39,388 bases of DNA from Cohnella nanjingensis (GCF_014212125.1 NZ_JACJVP010000016.1:1-39388); one strand, 5' to 3'. Counted from the stretch's first letter, positions 8,705 through 17,459 are shown. Notes: generated by a model from the letters alone, not told the origin. Numbers and translations are program-made.

Positions 8705-10018
8705 ATGAACGCAAGAACCGAATCGGCACGGCTGTACAAAGCCGCGCAACAGCATATCGTCGGCGGGGTCAACAGCCCCTCCCGCTCGTTCAAGGCGGTG
8801 GGCGGCGGCGCCCCGGTCTTCATGAAGCGCGCCGAAGGCGCCTACTTCTGGGACGTGGACGGCAACCGCTACCTCGACTATCTGGCCGCGTTCGGCCCGA
8901 TCATCACCGGGCATGCCCATCCGCACGTGACGGAAGCGATCGTGCGGGCCGCGCAGAACGGCACGCTCTACGGGACGCCGACCGAAGGCGAGGTCGCGCT
9001 CGCGCAGCGGCTGAAGGAAGCGATCCCGTCGATGGACAAGGTCCGCTTCGTCAACTCCGGCACGGAGGCCGTCATGACGACGATCCGCGTCGCCCGGGCC
9101 GCGACCGGCCGCAACAAGATCGTGAAGTTCGCCGGGTGCTACCACGGCCACTCCGACCTCGTGCTCGTCGCGGCGGGCTCCGGCCCGTCCACGCTCGGCA
9201 TCCCCGACAGCGCGGGCATTCCGGTCAGCATCGCGAGCGAGGTCATCACCGTGCCGTTCAACGACACGGACGGATTGAAGCTCGCGCTCGAGCGCTGGGG
9301 CGACGACGTGGCCGCGGTCATGATCGAACCGATCGTCGGCAACTTCGGCATGGTCATGCCGAAGCCCGGCTTCCTCGAGGAGGTATGCCGGATGGCCCGC
9401 GCCGCCGGCGCCCTCGTCATCTATGACGAGGTCATCACGGCGTTCCGGTTCCACTACGGCACGACGCAGACGTACGCCGCGGCCTTCGCCGACTTCGCGG
9501 CGATCGAGCCGGACCTCACCGCGCTCGGCAAGATCATCGGCGGCGGCCTGCCGATCGGCGCCTACGGCGGACGGCGCGAGGTGATGGCGCAAGTCGCGCC
9601 GCTGGGGCCCGCCTACCAGGCGGGCACGATGGCGGGCAACCCGGCGTCCATCGCGGCGGGCCTCGCCTGCCTCGACGTGCTGCGCGAGCCCGGCGTCTAT
9701 GCGCGCATGGAGGCGCTGGCGATCCGCCTCGCGGACGGACTCCGGTCGTCGGCCGACCGGCACGGCGTCCCGCTCACGATCAACCGCATCGGCGGCGCGC
9801 TGTCGACCCATTTCTGCGACCATCCGGTGACGAACTACGACGAAGCGCAGGATACGGACGGCGAGCGGTTCGCGCGCTTCTTCCGCGAAATGCTGGAGCG
9901 CGGCATCTACCTGGCGCCGTCCAAGTACGAAGCCTGGTTCCTCACCACCGCGCATACGGACGCGGACATCGACGCCACGCTGGAAGCGGCGGACGCCAGC
10001 TTCAAAGCGATCCGATAG
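8705..10018 (+). CDS. hemL: Glutamate-1-semialdehyde 2,1-aminomutase (GsaB-type paralogue)
   Basis: PLP enzyme that converts glutamate-1-semialdehyde to 5-aminolevulinate in the C5 route of tetrapyrrole synthesis. The 437-residue protein has the usual length. It shows the class III aminotransferase features: substrate loop [15 protein letters not shown], the [14 protein letters not shown] region, YHGHSD, the PLP aspartate in [14 protein letters not shown], and Lys276 in [16 protein letters not shown] as Schiff-base lysine. The sequences ITAFRF and [15 protein letters not shown] match the Bacillus GsaB branch better than the HemL of the hemAXCDBL operon. The gene indeed stands alone here, so a second copy elsewhere is expected. 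AGGAGG lies 9 nt before the ATG. It converges with the secreted galactanase gene on a shared hairpin. Confidence 0.95.
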   Translation: MNARTESARLYKAAQQHIVGGVNSPSRSFKAVGGGAPVFMKRAEGAYFWDVDGNRYLDYLAAFGPIITGHAHPHVTEAIVRAAQNGTLYGTPTEGEVALAQRLKEAIPSMDKVRFVNSGTEAVMTTIRVARAATGRNKIVKFAGCYHGHSDLVLVAAGSGPSTLGIPDSAGIPVSIASEVITVPFNDTDGLKLALERWGDDVAAVMIEPIVGNFGMVMPKPGFLEEVCRMARAAGALVIYDEVITAFRFHYGTTQTYAAAFADFAAIEPDLTALGKIIGGGLPIGAYGGRREVMAQVAPLGPAYQAGTMAGNPASIAAGLACLDVLREPGVYARMEALAIRLADGLRSSADRHGVPLTINRIGGALSTHFCDHPVTNYDEAQDTDGERFARFFREMLERGIYLAPSKYEAWFLTTAHTDADIDATLEAADASFKAIR

Positions 10019-10138
10019 CGAAGGCGGGCAGCATGCGAAGTTAGGATTGCGTCACCTGCATTCGCTGGGCGCGCGCAAAGTCCGCTCCGCGGTTGTCCCC
10101 GACGCCTCTCTGCCGAGAGACCGGCGGTAGTTGCTCCA

Positions 10139-10194
10139 TCGCGAAGAACCCCCTCCCGATCCAAGCGGATGCGGAGGGGGTTCTTCGCGATTTC
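10139..10194. terminator. Shared bidirectional hairpin between hemL and the secreted galactanase gene
   Basis: Arms TCGCGAAGAACCCCCTCC (10139-10156) and its exact reverse complement (10173-10190) form an 18-bp perfect stem with a 16-nt loop. It lies 120 nt after the hemL stop and 6 nt after the end of the convergent galactanase gene. The plus side has only a short TTT, so it resembles a bidirectional terminator with a weak T tract. Confidence 0.75.
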
Positions 10195-10195
10195 G

Positions 10196-11242
10196 TTAAT
10201 TCAAGAAGCCTTCCAGCGCGACGGTCGGCTTCATATCGGCCTGCCAAGCGCCTTTGTTGTAGCCGCCGTTATAGCCTGGCGTCGCCTCCGGCTCCCAGTA
10301 GAACACGCCCGCGCCCTTGCCGCCCGATAGATTGCGAATCTTCGTCTTGATATCGGCTACGAAGCTCTTGGCCGCCGCGGGCTGATTGTAGTCCATCCCG
10401 ATCTCGGTGACCATGATCGGCTTGCCGTACCGGGCGATCATGTCGTTCGCGTTGCTGATGGTCTGCGTCACCTTGGACGACCAGTCGGATGCGCTTGGGT
10501 AGAGCGACATCCCGATCATGTCGAAGGTCGCGCCATTCGCGATGAGACCGCCGATATTCCAGACGAATACGGCGTTGTCGTAACCGTTGGCCAGATGCAC
10601 GATCGTCTTCGTGCCGCTGCTGATCGACTTTACCGCGTTGTTGCCGGTATTGACCAGCCACGCGTAATTCTGCATGCTGAGCGAGGCTTTGCCGTCATTC
10701 CACAGCATCCCGTTGTTCGTCTCGTTGCCGATCTGCACCCAATCCGGCGTCACGCCGTTGGCCTGCATCGTCGTCATGACCTCCCGCGTCCAATTCCATA
10801 CCGCGTCCATCAGCTGCTGGAAGGTGTACCCCGCCCAGGCCGCCGGCTTGGTCTGTTGGCCGGGATCCGCCCAAGAATCGCTGTAGTGCAGCGTCAGCAT
10901 GACGCTCATCCCCGCGGCTTTGGCGCGCTTCGCCAGCGCGGCGGCGCGCTCCTTGTTCAGATAGCCGTTCGTATAGCTGCCGGACGGGTTGACCCATACG
11001 CGAATTCGCGCCGAGTTGATCTGGTAGTCGTTTTTGAGAATATCTAAAATATCCCGCTGCACGCCGTTCTTGTCCTTCCACTTGTTGCCCTGGGCCTCCA
11101 TGCCCGCCACCCAGCTGATATCCGCTCCCTTGGCGAACGTCGGCGCCGCCTCGGCCTTGCGCGGCTGCGACGCGGCGCCTGCGAGCAGCAGCGCGGCCAG
11201 CATCAGGGCGGACAGAACGCCGATCACCGTTTTTCGAAGCAT
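10196..11242 (-). CDS. ganB: Secreted endo-beta-1,4-galactanase (arabinogalactanase), GH53
   Basis: Extracellular enzyme cutting beta-1,4-galactan, the side chain of pectin, into oligosaccharides. A signal peptide (hydrophobic core VIGVLSALMLAALLLAG, likely cleavage after AEA at residue 32) is followed by a single GH53 catalytic barrel. The acid/base Glu174 is in VQIGNETN and the nucleophile Glu280 in VTEIGMDY. Other conserved pieces are KGADISWV, ARIRVWVNP and LHYSDSWADPGQQTKPAAW. No binding module or anchor is attached. Four ATGs crowd the start. GGGAGG lies only 1 nt before the first, 4 nt before the second and 10 nt before the ATG at 11240-11242, which I use; the second is possible. It is separated from the rest of the galactan operon by a terminator, so it needs its own promoter. 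A candidate regulator site lies about 100 nt upstream. Confidence 0.93.
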   Translation of the reverse strand: MLRKTVIGVLSALMLAALLLAGAASQPRKAEAAPTFAKGADISWVAGMEAQGNKWKDKNGVQRDILDILKNDYQINSARIRVWVNPSGSYTNGYLNKERAAALAKRAKAAGMSVMLTLHYSDSWADPGQQTKPAAWAGYTFQQLMDAVWNWTREVMTTMQANGVTPDWVQIGNETNNGMLWNDGKASLSMQNYAWLVNTGNNAVKSISSGTKTIVHLANGYDNAVFVWNIGGLIANGATFDMIGMSLYPSASDWSSKVTQTISNANDMIARYGKPIMVTEIGMDYNQPAAAKSFVADIKTKIRNLSGGKGAGVFYWEPEATPGYNGGYNKGAWQADMKPTVALEGFLN

Positions 11243-11296
11243 CCTCATCATTCCTCCCGTTAGTCGGATGGAGAAGCAACGCCCCTCAAGGCCTAT

Positions 11297-11310
11297 CGTA
11301 AGCGCTCTGG
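11297..11310 (-). promoter_or_regulatory. Weak cre-like site upstream of the secreted galactanase gene
   Basis: CGTAAGCGCTCTGG (plus strand) matches the left half and centre of the CcpA operator consensus TGWAARCGYTWNCW but not the right half. It lies about 55 nt upstream of the gene, where catabolite repression would be plausible. Confidence 0.25.
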
Positions 11311-11489
11311 ATGCGTGGATACAGGATAGGATGGCAACAAATCGAATGTTTTGAAAAGAGACGGCGAAAAGCGGCCGAAACGGCTCCCTTCTCGGCAGAC
11401 GGATGCGAGCGTTGGCGGGATGCTTCGATGGAGATCGCTTGAGACGGTTGGCGAATTCGAGCGGAAGCTTTCCTGGCCCGTGGCGCCCG

Positions 11490-11525
11490 GAAAAGAAAAG
11501 ACTGCCGGCAAACTCGCCGGCAGTC
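11490..11525 (-). terminator. Intrinsic terminator at the end of the galactan import/degradation operon
   Basis: Arms GACTGCCGGC (11500-11509) and GCCGGCAGTC (11516-11525) form a perfect 10-bp stem with a 6-nt loop. On the minus strand it is followed by TTTTCTTTT. It lies about 290 nt after the GH42 stop. Confidence 0.85.
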
Positions 11526-11682
11526 GCTGGACCGCGCTTAATAAGCTTCGTCCAATCGATAGAGTCGATATACCGCGGCCGCCGCTTGGGCCCGGGTGGA
11601 CGAAGCGCCGCCCATCCTGCCCCACCTTGTCTCGGCCTATGCCTGGCTGCCCCGACCTGCCCGGGGCATGGTACATGTCTGT

Positions 11683-11755
11683 CCAGACCGCCCAGACCGC
11701 CCAGACTGCCCAGAACTGCCCAGACCTACTTAGACCGCCCAGACCTGCCCAAGTC
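11683..11755 (+). repeat. Short tandem repeat, 9-10 bp unit
   Basis: About seven units of CAGACCGCC or close variants (CAGACTGCC, CAGAACTGCC, CAGACCTGCC) stand head to tail, downstream of the GH42 gene and upstream of its terminator. The frames open here give low-complexity peptides and no start signal, so I do not call a gene. The rest of 11252-11815 holds the galactanase upstream region and the terminator. Confidence 0.75.
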
Positions 11756-11815
11756 AACGTTAGTCTGTGCCTGACTGCTGAGACCTGCCCGTTCCGTTCC
11801 GGTCAGCGGCCGGCC

Positions 11816-13981
11816 TTATCCCTCCGCCGCTCTCCGCAGCACCCGCGAACCGTTCGCAGGCAGCGTCAGCTCTGCGGCGTCCAGCGGCTCGCCGCTCTCC
11901 GCGTCCGCATATGCGCGGCCGTCCAGCGGTACGGTCTGCCCGCTGCCGCTGAAGTTCAGCACGAACACGTAGTCCGTCGCGCCGTCGGTGCGCACTTGCG
12001 CCGTGACGCCCGCCGGCAATTCGGCGTCCAGCGCCCGGGGGATGCGAAGCTTCCGCGAGAGCTGTCCGTAGAAGTCCCCATAGAACGTCGGCTCCGCCCG
12101 CGTCGCCAGATAATACGCGCTGCCCGCGCCAAGCCGATTCACCGTGAGCGCCGGCCGTCCCGCATAGAAGTCGCTGCGGTAGACCGCCAGCGCTTCGGCG
12201 CCCTCCAGATGTACCAGCTCGCACAGCTCCCGCGCGTCGTACTCGCGGCTCAGACGGAGCTGACCGCCGCGCGCGACGTCACCGTGCGCCGTACCGCCGC
12301 TCCCGTTGCCGCAAGCCTCGGCCGCCGCGCGGCCCTGCTCTGAGCGACCGCCTTTAGCGCCCGCCGGCACCAGGCCGTTGATCTCGCCGTCATACAGGGC
12401 GTCGATCTCCTCGGCCCAGATGCCGAGCGTACGCCGCAGCGGTCCGGGAAAGCCGCCGAGGTAGCAAAGATCGCGCTCGTCCACGATGCCGGACCAGTAG
12501 GTCGACACGAGGACGCCGCCATCCGATACGTACCGCTCCAATCGCACCCCCGTCTCTTCCCGGCACAGGTAGAGCATCGGCGCGACGATCAGGGCGTACC
12601 GGCCGAGATCGCGCTGCTCCTCGGAGCCGATGACGTCGACCGGGATGCCGAGCGACCAGAGCGCCCTGTAATGGTCCATCACCGTGTCCTCGTAATGGAC
12701 GCCGCAGTTGCGCGGGCCCTGCGCGTCCCGGACCGCCCAGCGGTTGTCCCAATCGGTCAGGATCGCCGCGCGCGCGGGCGTCGTAGTGCCGACGACGTCC
12801 CGCAGCGCCGCTAGCGTGCCGCCCAGCTCCGCCACGTCGCGGAAGACGCGGGTATGCTCGTGGCCGACGTGATCGACGACCGCGCCGTGCAGCTTCTCGC
12901 TGGAACCCCGGCTCTTGCGCCACTGGAAGTACTGCACCGTATCCGCGCCGTGCGCGACGGCCTGCAGCGAGGACAGCCGGTGCATGCCCGGCTTCTTCAG
13001 CTTGCTCACCGGCTGCCAGTTGGTCAGGCTGGGCGTGCTCTCCATCAGCATGAACGGCTTGTCCTTCAGCGAGCGGAACAGGTCGTGGTTGAACGCGAAC
13101 CAGGCCGCCGTCCGGCTGTCGTCCGCGGCATCGTGCCAGGTCGGGTACGCGTCCCAGGAGATGACGTCGAGCAGGCCGGCGAACCGGCGGTAGTCCAATC
13201 CGTCGTACCAATCCATCATGTTCGTCGTCACCGGCAGCTCGGGATTGAACGGCCTTACGGACGCGATCTCATGACTGCAGAAGTCCGCCGTCCGATCGGT
13301 GACGTACCGCCGCCAGTCGAGATTGTGGGCGTGCACCATCGTCTCGCCGTGCGGGGCCGGCGATTCGATCTGGGACCAGCTAGTGTACGTATGCGCCCAG
13401 AAGCTCGTCCACCAAGCCGCGTTCAGCGCGTCCAGCGTGCCGTACCGCCGCTGCAGCCACTCGCGGAACGCCTCCTGGCACAGCGGGCAATGGCAATCGC
13501 CGCCGTACTCGTTGGAGAGATGCCAGCCGACGACCGCCGGATGGTGCGCATACCGCTCGGCGAGCTTCGCGTTCAGGATCGCCGTCTTCTCCCGGTACGC
13601 CGGGGACGTATAGCAATGGTTGTGCCGGTGCCCGTGCAGATTGCGCACCCGGTTCGCGCCGACGCGCAGCACCTCCGGATACCGCTCCGACATCCAGGCC
13701 GGGCGGGCGCCGCTCGGCGTCGCCAGCCAGGCATACAGTCCCTCCTCGGCAAAGCGGTCCAGCACGCGATCGAGCCAGCCGAACTCGAACCGCCCCTCCT
13801 CCGGCTCCAGCGCCGCCCACGCGAAGATGCCGACGGCCATCACGTTGCAGCCGGCCAGCTTCATGAGCCGGATGTCTTCTTCCAACACGGCCGGATCGTG
13901 CTGCCACTGATCCGGATTGTAGTCCGCGCCGTGCATGAAGACCGGCAGCTTGCCGCTGATCGGCGGATGTTTCGGATGCAT
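11816..13981 (-). CDS. ganA: Beta-galactosidase, GH42 (GanA/LacA type)
   Basis: Cytoplasmic enzyme that releases galactose from imported galacto-oligosaccharides. The 721-residue protein has the three GH42 domains: a barrel with acid/base Glu158 in HLSNEYGG and nucleophile Glu314 in FMLMESTPS, a trimerisation domain, and a small C-terminal beta domain. Four cysteines (123, 163, 165, 168 in HCYTSP and DCHCPLC) match the structural zinc site of the family. There is no signal peptide. I start at the ATG of 13979-13981, with AAAGGGGA 9-10 nt upstream; an in-frame ATG 21 nt earlier overlaps that ribosome site. Residues 539-573 (GAKGGRSEQ to GDVARGGQ) look like a low-complexity insertion at a loop. 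It is the last gene of the operon, 222 nt after the cytoplasmic GH53 gene across a tandem repeat. Confidence 0.95.
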   Translation of the reverse strand: MHPKHPPISGKLPVFMHGADYNPDQWQHDPAVLEEDIRLMKLAGCNVMAVGIFAWAALEPEEGRFEFGWLDRVLDRFAEEGLYAWLATPSGARPAWMSERYPEVLRVGANRVRNLHGHRHNHCYTSPAYREKTAILNAKLAERYAHHPAVVGWHLSNEYGGDCHCPLCQEAFREWLQRRYGTLDALNAAWWTSFWAHTYTSWSQIESPAPHGETMVHAHNLDWRRYVTDRTADFCSHEIASVRPFNPELPVTTNMMDWYDGLDYRRFAGLLDVISWDAYPTWHDAADDSRTAAWFAFNHDLFRSLKDKPFMLMESTPSLTNWQPVSKLKKPGMHRLSSLQAVAHGADTVQYFQWRKSRGSSEKLHGAVVDHVGHEHTRVFRDVAELGGTLAALRDVVGTTTPARAAILTDWDNRWAVRDAQGPRNCGVHYEDTVMDHYRALWSLGIPVDVIGSEEQRDLGRYALIVAPMLYLCREETGVRLERYVSDGGVLVSTYWSGIVDERDLCYLGGFPGPLRRTLGIWAEEIDALYDGEINGLVPAGAKGGRSEQGRAAAEACGNGSGGTAHGDVARGGQLRLSREYDARELCELVHLEGAEALAVYRSDFYAGRPALTVNRLGAGSAYYLATRAEPTFYGDFYGQLSRKLRIPRALDAELPAGVTAQVRTDGATDYVFVLNFSGSGQTVPLDGRAYADAESGEPLDAAELTLPANGSRVLRRAAEG

Positions 13982-14033
13982 GTGGATCGTTCCCCTTTCC
14001 ATTTGCCCTCTACGAATTTTTACTATGATTGGT

Positions 14034-14187
14034 TCCGCCTCCGCAAGCCCCCAAATGCCCGAGATAACCGCCAGAATCGACTATCTCCGCCTCCGCAAGC
14101 CTCCAATGCCCGAGATAACCGCCAGAATCGACTATTTCCGCCTCCGCAAGCCTCCAAATGCCCGAGATAACCGCCGAAATCGGCTAT
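14034..14187 (+). repeat. Three tandem copies of a 51-52-bp unit between the GH53 and GH42 genes
   Basis: Units start at 14034, 14086 and 14137 with TCCGCCTCCGCAAGC and continue through ATGCCCGAGATAACCGCC. In copy 1 GAGATA and TATCTC form an inverted repeat around 15 nt; copies 2 and 3 each differ by one base in the right arm. Copy 3 also has GCCGA and TCGGC as a tight hairpin. The array sits inside the operon transcript. Confidence 0.85.
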
Positions 14188-14224
14188 CCCCGCCTATGCC
14201 CGTGCTCCCCGCCATAACCGGTAA

Positions 14225-15325
14225 TCACCGCCCTCGCAGCGCTTGTAACGCCTGCAGCGGCCGGCCTTCGAAGTCCACGAGCGTCAGATTGCTCCAGTTG
14301 TTGCCGTGTCCGACCGACCATTCGGTCTTCGCGGGCGTCCAGGCCGGCTCCCACCAGTAGAAGCCGTCGCCCAGGCCGCCCGCCGTCTCGCGCACGATTC
14401 GGATGAAATCGCGGAGATAGCTCGCCTGTCCTTCTTCGGTGGCCGGATAGCCCGCCAACAGCTGCGCTTCGCCATGCACGATGAAGTCGAGCCCTTCCCG
14501 CTTGTCCAGCGTCCACGGGTACGCCGTCTCCACGACGTTCACCGGCTTGCCGTAGCGCTTCGCCAGGCCGCCCAGCGTATGCCGCAGATCCTCCAGCGTG
14601 CCATGCCACCAGGGGTAGTAAGACAAGCCGATGCAATCGAAGTCCGCGATCCCGCAAGCGGCGATCCGGTCGAAGAACCGCTCGCTCGCCGTCAGATCTC
14701 CGCCCCGGTCGATATGGATCATGATCCGCACGTCCGGCAGTGCGTCCTTGGCACCGTCCATGCCCGACCGTACCAGACCGGCCAGCTTCTCCCACTGCGT
14801 ATCCGTGTCGAAATCTCCGTCCACCCGTCCGTCGTCCCAGAGCATGCCCGGCGTGATCTCGTTGCCGATCTGCACCATGTCCGGCGCCGCGTTCTGCTGC
14901 GACAGCGCCGTCAGCACGTCGCGCGTATAGCCGCGCGCCGCCTCCCGAAGCGCCGTTTCGTCCAGCCCTGCCCAGGCCGCAGGTTTGTGCTGGTTCGCCG
15001 GGTCGGCCCACCGGTCGGAATAATGAAAGTCCAGAAGGAATCGGAGCCCCAACGACTTGATGCGCCGCGCCATGACGATCGTCCGCTCCAGATTGCAGTA
15101 GCCGCCCGGCGGAACGTGCCAGATGCGCAAGCGGACGGCCGTCGTGCCGTGATCCCGGAGCATCCGCAGCAGATCGGCCTTGCGGCCTTCCCAATCGTAG
15201 AACGCGCCGCCGGCCTGCTCCACCTCGTCCAGGAACGAGACATCCATCCCGACGGTGAAGCCGCACTTCCGCCAGGACTCAGACTCTGCCGAACCTGATT
15301 CCGCCGAATACACACGGTCGTTCAT
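14225..15325 (-). CDS. Cytoplasmic GH53 endo-beta-1,4-galactanase-like enzyme
   Basis: A second GH53 protein, 366 residues, with no signal peptide or membrane segment, so it should act inside the cell on imported galacto-oligosaccharides. The barrel shows GFTVGMDVSFL, RLRIWHVPPGG and DFHYSDRWADPANQHKPAAW. The acid/base Glu156 is in VQIGNEITPG and the nucleophile Glu266 in NVVETAYPW. The N-terminal 20 residues are Ser/Glu-rich. The start is ATG at 15323-15325, with GAGGAG 9 nt upstream. This whole ribosome-site-plus-ATG block is repeated five more times upstream. The gene lies between the importer permeases and GH42 in one operon. Intracellular members of this mostly secreted family are less common; I infer a role in trimming longer oligosaccharides before GH42. 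Confidence 0.9.
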   Translation of the reverse strand: MNDRVYSAESGSAESESWRKCGFTVGMDVSFLDEVEQAGGAFYDWEGRKADLLRMLRDHGTTAVRLRIWHVPPGGYCNLERTIVMARRIKSLGLRFLLDFHYSDRWADPANQHKPAAWAGLDETALREAARGYTRDVLTALSQQNAAPDMVQIGNEITPGMLWDDGRVDGDFDTDTQWEKLAGLVRSGMDGAKDALPDVRIMIHIDRGGDLTASERFFDRIAACGIADFDCIGLSYYPWWHGTLEDLRHTLGGLAKRYGKPVNVVETAYPWTLDKREGLDFIVHGEAQLLAGYPATEEGQASYLRDFIRIVRETAGGLGDGFYWWEPAWTPAKTEWSVGHGNNWSNLTLVDFEGRPLQALQALRGR

Positions 15326-15558
15326 TTCCGTTCACTCCTCTATCCGTCATATTCACACGGTCGTTCATTTTCGTTCACTCCTCTATCCGTCATATTCACG
15401 CGATCGTCCATCTCCGTTCACTCCTCTATCCGTCATATTCACGCGATCGTTCATTTCCGTTCACTCCTTATCCGCCTTATTCACACGGCCGTTCATTTCC
15501 GTTCACTCCTTTTTCCGCCTTATTCACGCGATCGTCCATCTCCGCTCACTCCTTTACC
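15311..15558 (-). repeat. Tandem array multiplying a ribosome site plus ATG, 43-bp unit
   Basis: On the minus strand a unit containing GGAGTGAACGGAAATGAACG or a close variant occurs six times. Its ATG complement lies at 15537, 15494, 15452, 15409, 15366 and 15323, spaced 43, 42, 43, 43 and 43 bp. The last is the real GH53 start. The first unit begins inside the permease 3' end, whose TGA (15546-15548) lies in the GGAGTGA of the repeat. Each upstream ATG opens only a short reading frame. Confidence 0.92.
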
Positions 15559-16424
15559 GAGCCCATGACCAGCCCTTTGACGAAGAACCGCTGCAGGAAC
15601 GGGTATACGATCAGAATCGGGAGCGCGCCGATGAAGATCTGGGCCGCGTTGATCGTCTTCTGCGAGAGCAGGTCGAACTCCTGCTTGGTGAAGCTCATCG
15701 AGCTCATATCCCGCGAGACGATGACCGTCTGCAGATAGGTGGCCAGGGGATACATATGCTTGTCGCTCAGATACAGCAGACCGTCGAACCAGGAGTTCCA
15801 GTGCCATACCATCGCAAACAGGCCGAGCGTCGCCAGGGCGGGCAGCGACACGGGCAGATAGATGCGCCACAGAATGCCGATGTGGCCGCAGCCGTCGATG
15901 AGCGCCGCCTCCTCCAGCTCCTTCGGGATGCCGCGGAAGAAGTTCATCAGCAGGATGATGAGCCATACGTTCACGACGCCCGGCAGCACGAGCACCCAGA
16001 ACGAATCCATCAAGTGCAGGCGCTGGATGACGATGTAGAAAGGAACCAGACCGCCGTTGAAGATCATCGTGAACACGAACAGCCACGAGTAGACCGAACG
16101 TCCGCCGAACTGCGCGTTCTCCTTGGACAGCGGATAAGCGGCGAGACAGGCGACGGCCAGGATGGCCGCGGTGCCCAGTACGGTCCGCTTCAGCGCGACC
16201 CAGAGGGAGCTGAGGAAGACCGGGTTGTCGATCGTCTTCGCGTAGGCGATCGTCGTGAAGTCGACCGGCCACAGGCCGACCAGGTTGCCGTCCGCGGCCG
16301 ACTTGGCGCTAAACGAGACGGCGAGCACGTGAATCAGCGGAATGACGCAGGCAAGCGCCAGCAGCAGCAGGATGATGACGTTGAAGACGTTGAAGATTCG
16401 ATATGGAACGGTCTTGTGATACAT
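15546..16424 (-). CDS. Carbohydrate ABC transporter permease, LplC/YtcP type
   Basis: Inner-membrane subunit of the oligosaccharide importer, 292 residues with six predicted membrane segments (VIILLLLALACVIPLIHVLAV near the N-terminus, VWLIILLMNFF mid-protein, IFIGALPILIVYPFLQRFFVKG near the C-terminus). The cytoplasmic EAA loop reads EEAALIDGCGHIGILWRIYLP, the contact for the ATPase. The C-terminal KGLVMGSVKE is typical of the LplC group. AAGGGGG lies 7 nt before the ATG and overlaps the stop codon of the other permease gene, so the two are coupled. No ATPase gene is present in the locus. In this class a shared MsmX-type ATPase encoded elsewhere normally serves. Confidence 0.93.
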   Translation of the reverse strand: MYHKTVPYRIFNVFNVIILLLLALACVIPLIHVLAVSFSAKSAADGNLVGLWPVDFTTIAYAKTIDNPVFLSSLWVALKRTVLGTAAILAVACLAAYPLSKENAQFGGRSVYSWLFVFTMIFNGGLVPFYIVIQRLHLMDSFWVLVLPGVVNVWLIILLMNFFRGIPKELEEAALIDGCGHIGILWRIYLPVSLPALATLGLFAMVWHWNSWFDGLLYLSDKHMYPLATYLQTVIVSRDMSSMSFTKQEFDLLSQKTINAAQIFIGALPILIVYPFLQRFFVKGLVMGSVKE

Positions 16425-16436
16425 GCCGCAGCCCCC

Positions 16437-17333
16437 TTAGAACACGCGATAGTTCGCCCACTTGTAGGCGAGCCGGTACGAGATGACGATCAGAACCATG
16501 CTGATGACCGACTTGAACAGTCCGACCGCGGTGGCAAAGCCGAATTGGCCGTCGCTGATGGCCGTGCGGTAGACGAACGTATCGATGATATCGCCCTTGT
16601 CCATCACGAGCGCATTGTAGAGGTTGAAGATCTGGTCGAATCCCGCGTTCAGGATGTTGCCGAGGGCGAGCGTGCCGACGACGACCGCAATCGGGATCAG
16701 CGACGGGATCGTGATGTGCAGCGTCTGCTTCCAGCGGCTCGCGCCGTCCATCTCCGCCGCCTCGTAGAGCGACGGGTTGATGCCGGCCAGCGCGGCCAGG
16801 AAGACGATCGTGCCGTACCCGAACTCCTTCCACACCTCCGACACGATGACGGTGAAGCGGAACCAGTCCCCGTCGCCGAGGAAGGGGATCGGCTTGATGC
16901 CGAACGCGCCGTGCAGCATCCGGTTGACGAAGCCGCCGTCCGAAGAGAGGAATTCGAGCAGGATGCCGCCCAAGATGACCCAGGAGAGAAAGTGCGGCAG
17001 ATAGACCATCGTCTGAATCGAGCGGCTCAGGAACCGTTGGCGAACCTCGTTCAGCAGGATCGCAAAGGCGAACGGGGTGACCAGGTTGAACACGATCTTC
17101 AGGACCGCGATCAGAAAGGTATTCCAGATGACCTGCATGCTGTCGTCGCGCTCGAACAGCAGCCGGAAGTTGTCCAAGCCGATCCAAGGCGAGCCGCTGA
17201 TATGAAGCCACGGCTTATAGTCCTGGAAGGCCATGACGATGCCGCCCATCGGCACGTAATTGAATACGATCAGGAAGACGAGCGCCGGCAGGAGCATCAG
17301 ATGGAAGGGCCAGGTTCGTTTCAAATAACGCAT
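16437..17333 (-). CDS. Sugar ABC transporter permease, LplB/YtcO type
   Basis: Partner membrane subunit, 298 residues with six predicted membrane segments, starting with FHLMLLPALVFLIVFNYVPM, a signature of the LplB group. It continues with the family stretch IVMAFQDYKPW and the EAA loop YEAAEMDGASRWKQTLHITIP. GAGGAGG lies 7 nt before the ATG. The gene follows the solute-binding protein gene after 183 nt, a gap that contains a terminator and a possible new promoter, so permease expression can be lower than that of the binding protein. Substrate assignment to galacto-oligosaccharides is inference from the neighbouring GH53 and GH42 genes. Confidence 0.93.
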   Translation of the reverse strand: MRYLKRTWPFHLMLLPALVFLIVFNYVPMGGIVMAFQDYKPWLHISGSPWIGLDNFRLLFERDDSMQVIWNTFLIAVLKIVFNLVTPFAFAILLNEVRQRFLSRSIQTMVYLPHFLSWVILGGILLEFLSSDGGFVNRMLHGAFGIKPIPFLGDGDWFRFTVIVSEVWKEFGYGTIVFLAALAGINPSLYEAAEMDGASRWKQTLHITIPSLIPIAVVVGTLALGNILNAGFDQIFNLYNALVMDKGDIIDTFVYRTAISDGQFGFATAVGLFKSVISMVLIVISYRLAYKWANYRVF

Positions 17334-17362
17334 GATGAGGCCTCCTCGAACGGTATAGGGCG

Positions 17363-17368
17363 ATTATA
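17363..17368 (-). promoter_or_regulatory. Possible internal -10 element before the permease genes
   Basis: TATAAT on the minus strand, 30 nt upstream of the first permease start and downstream of the intra-operon terminator. No good -35 hexamer; activator dependence is possible. Confidence 0.35.
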
Positions 17369-17459
17369 GCAACCGGCCAAGGCGCGAAGTAGCGGGCAAA
17401 GCCAACATTGATGGCATTATCGCAACCTCTTTTCGGACGTCGGGCGCGCATGTCCCCCG

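Noticed and set aside
11293..11757. Open frames in the gap between the secreted galactanase and GH42 genes
   Set aside because: They span a 9-10-bp tandem repeat and a terminator, with low-complexity peptides and no start signal.
15255..17369. A 704-codon open frame on the plus strand
   Set aside because: It runs antisense through two clear permease genes and the 43-bp array; there is no start signal or motif.
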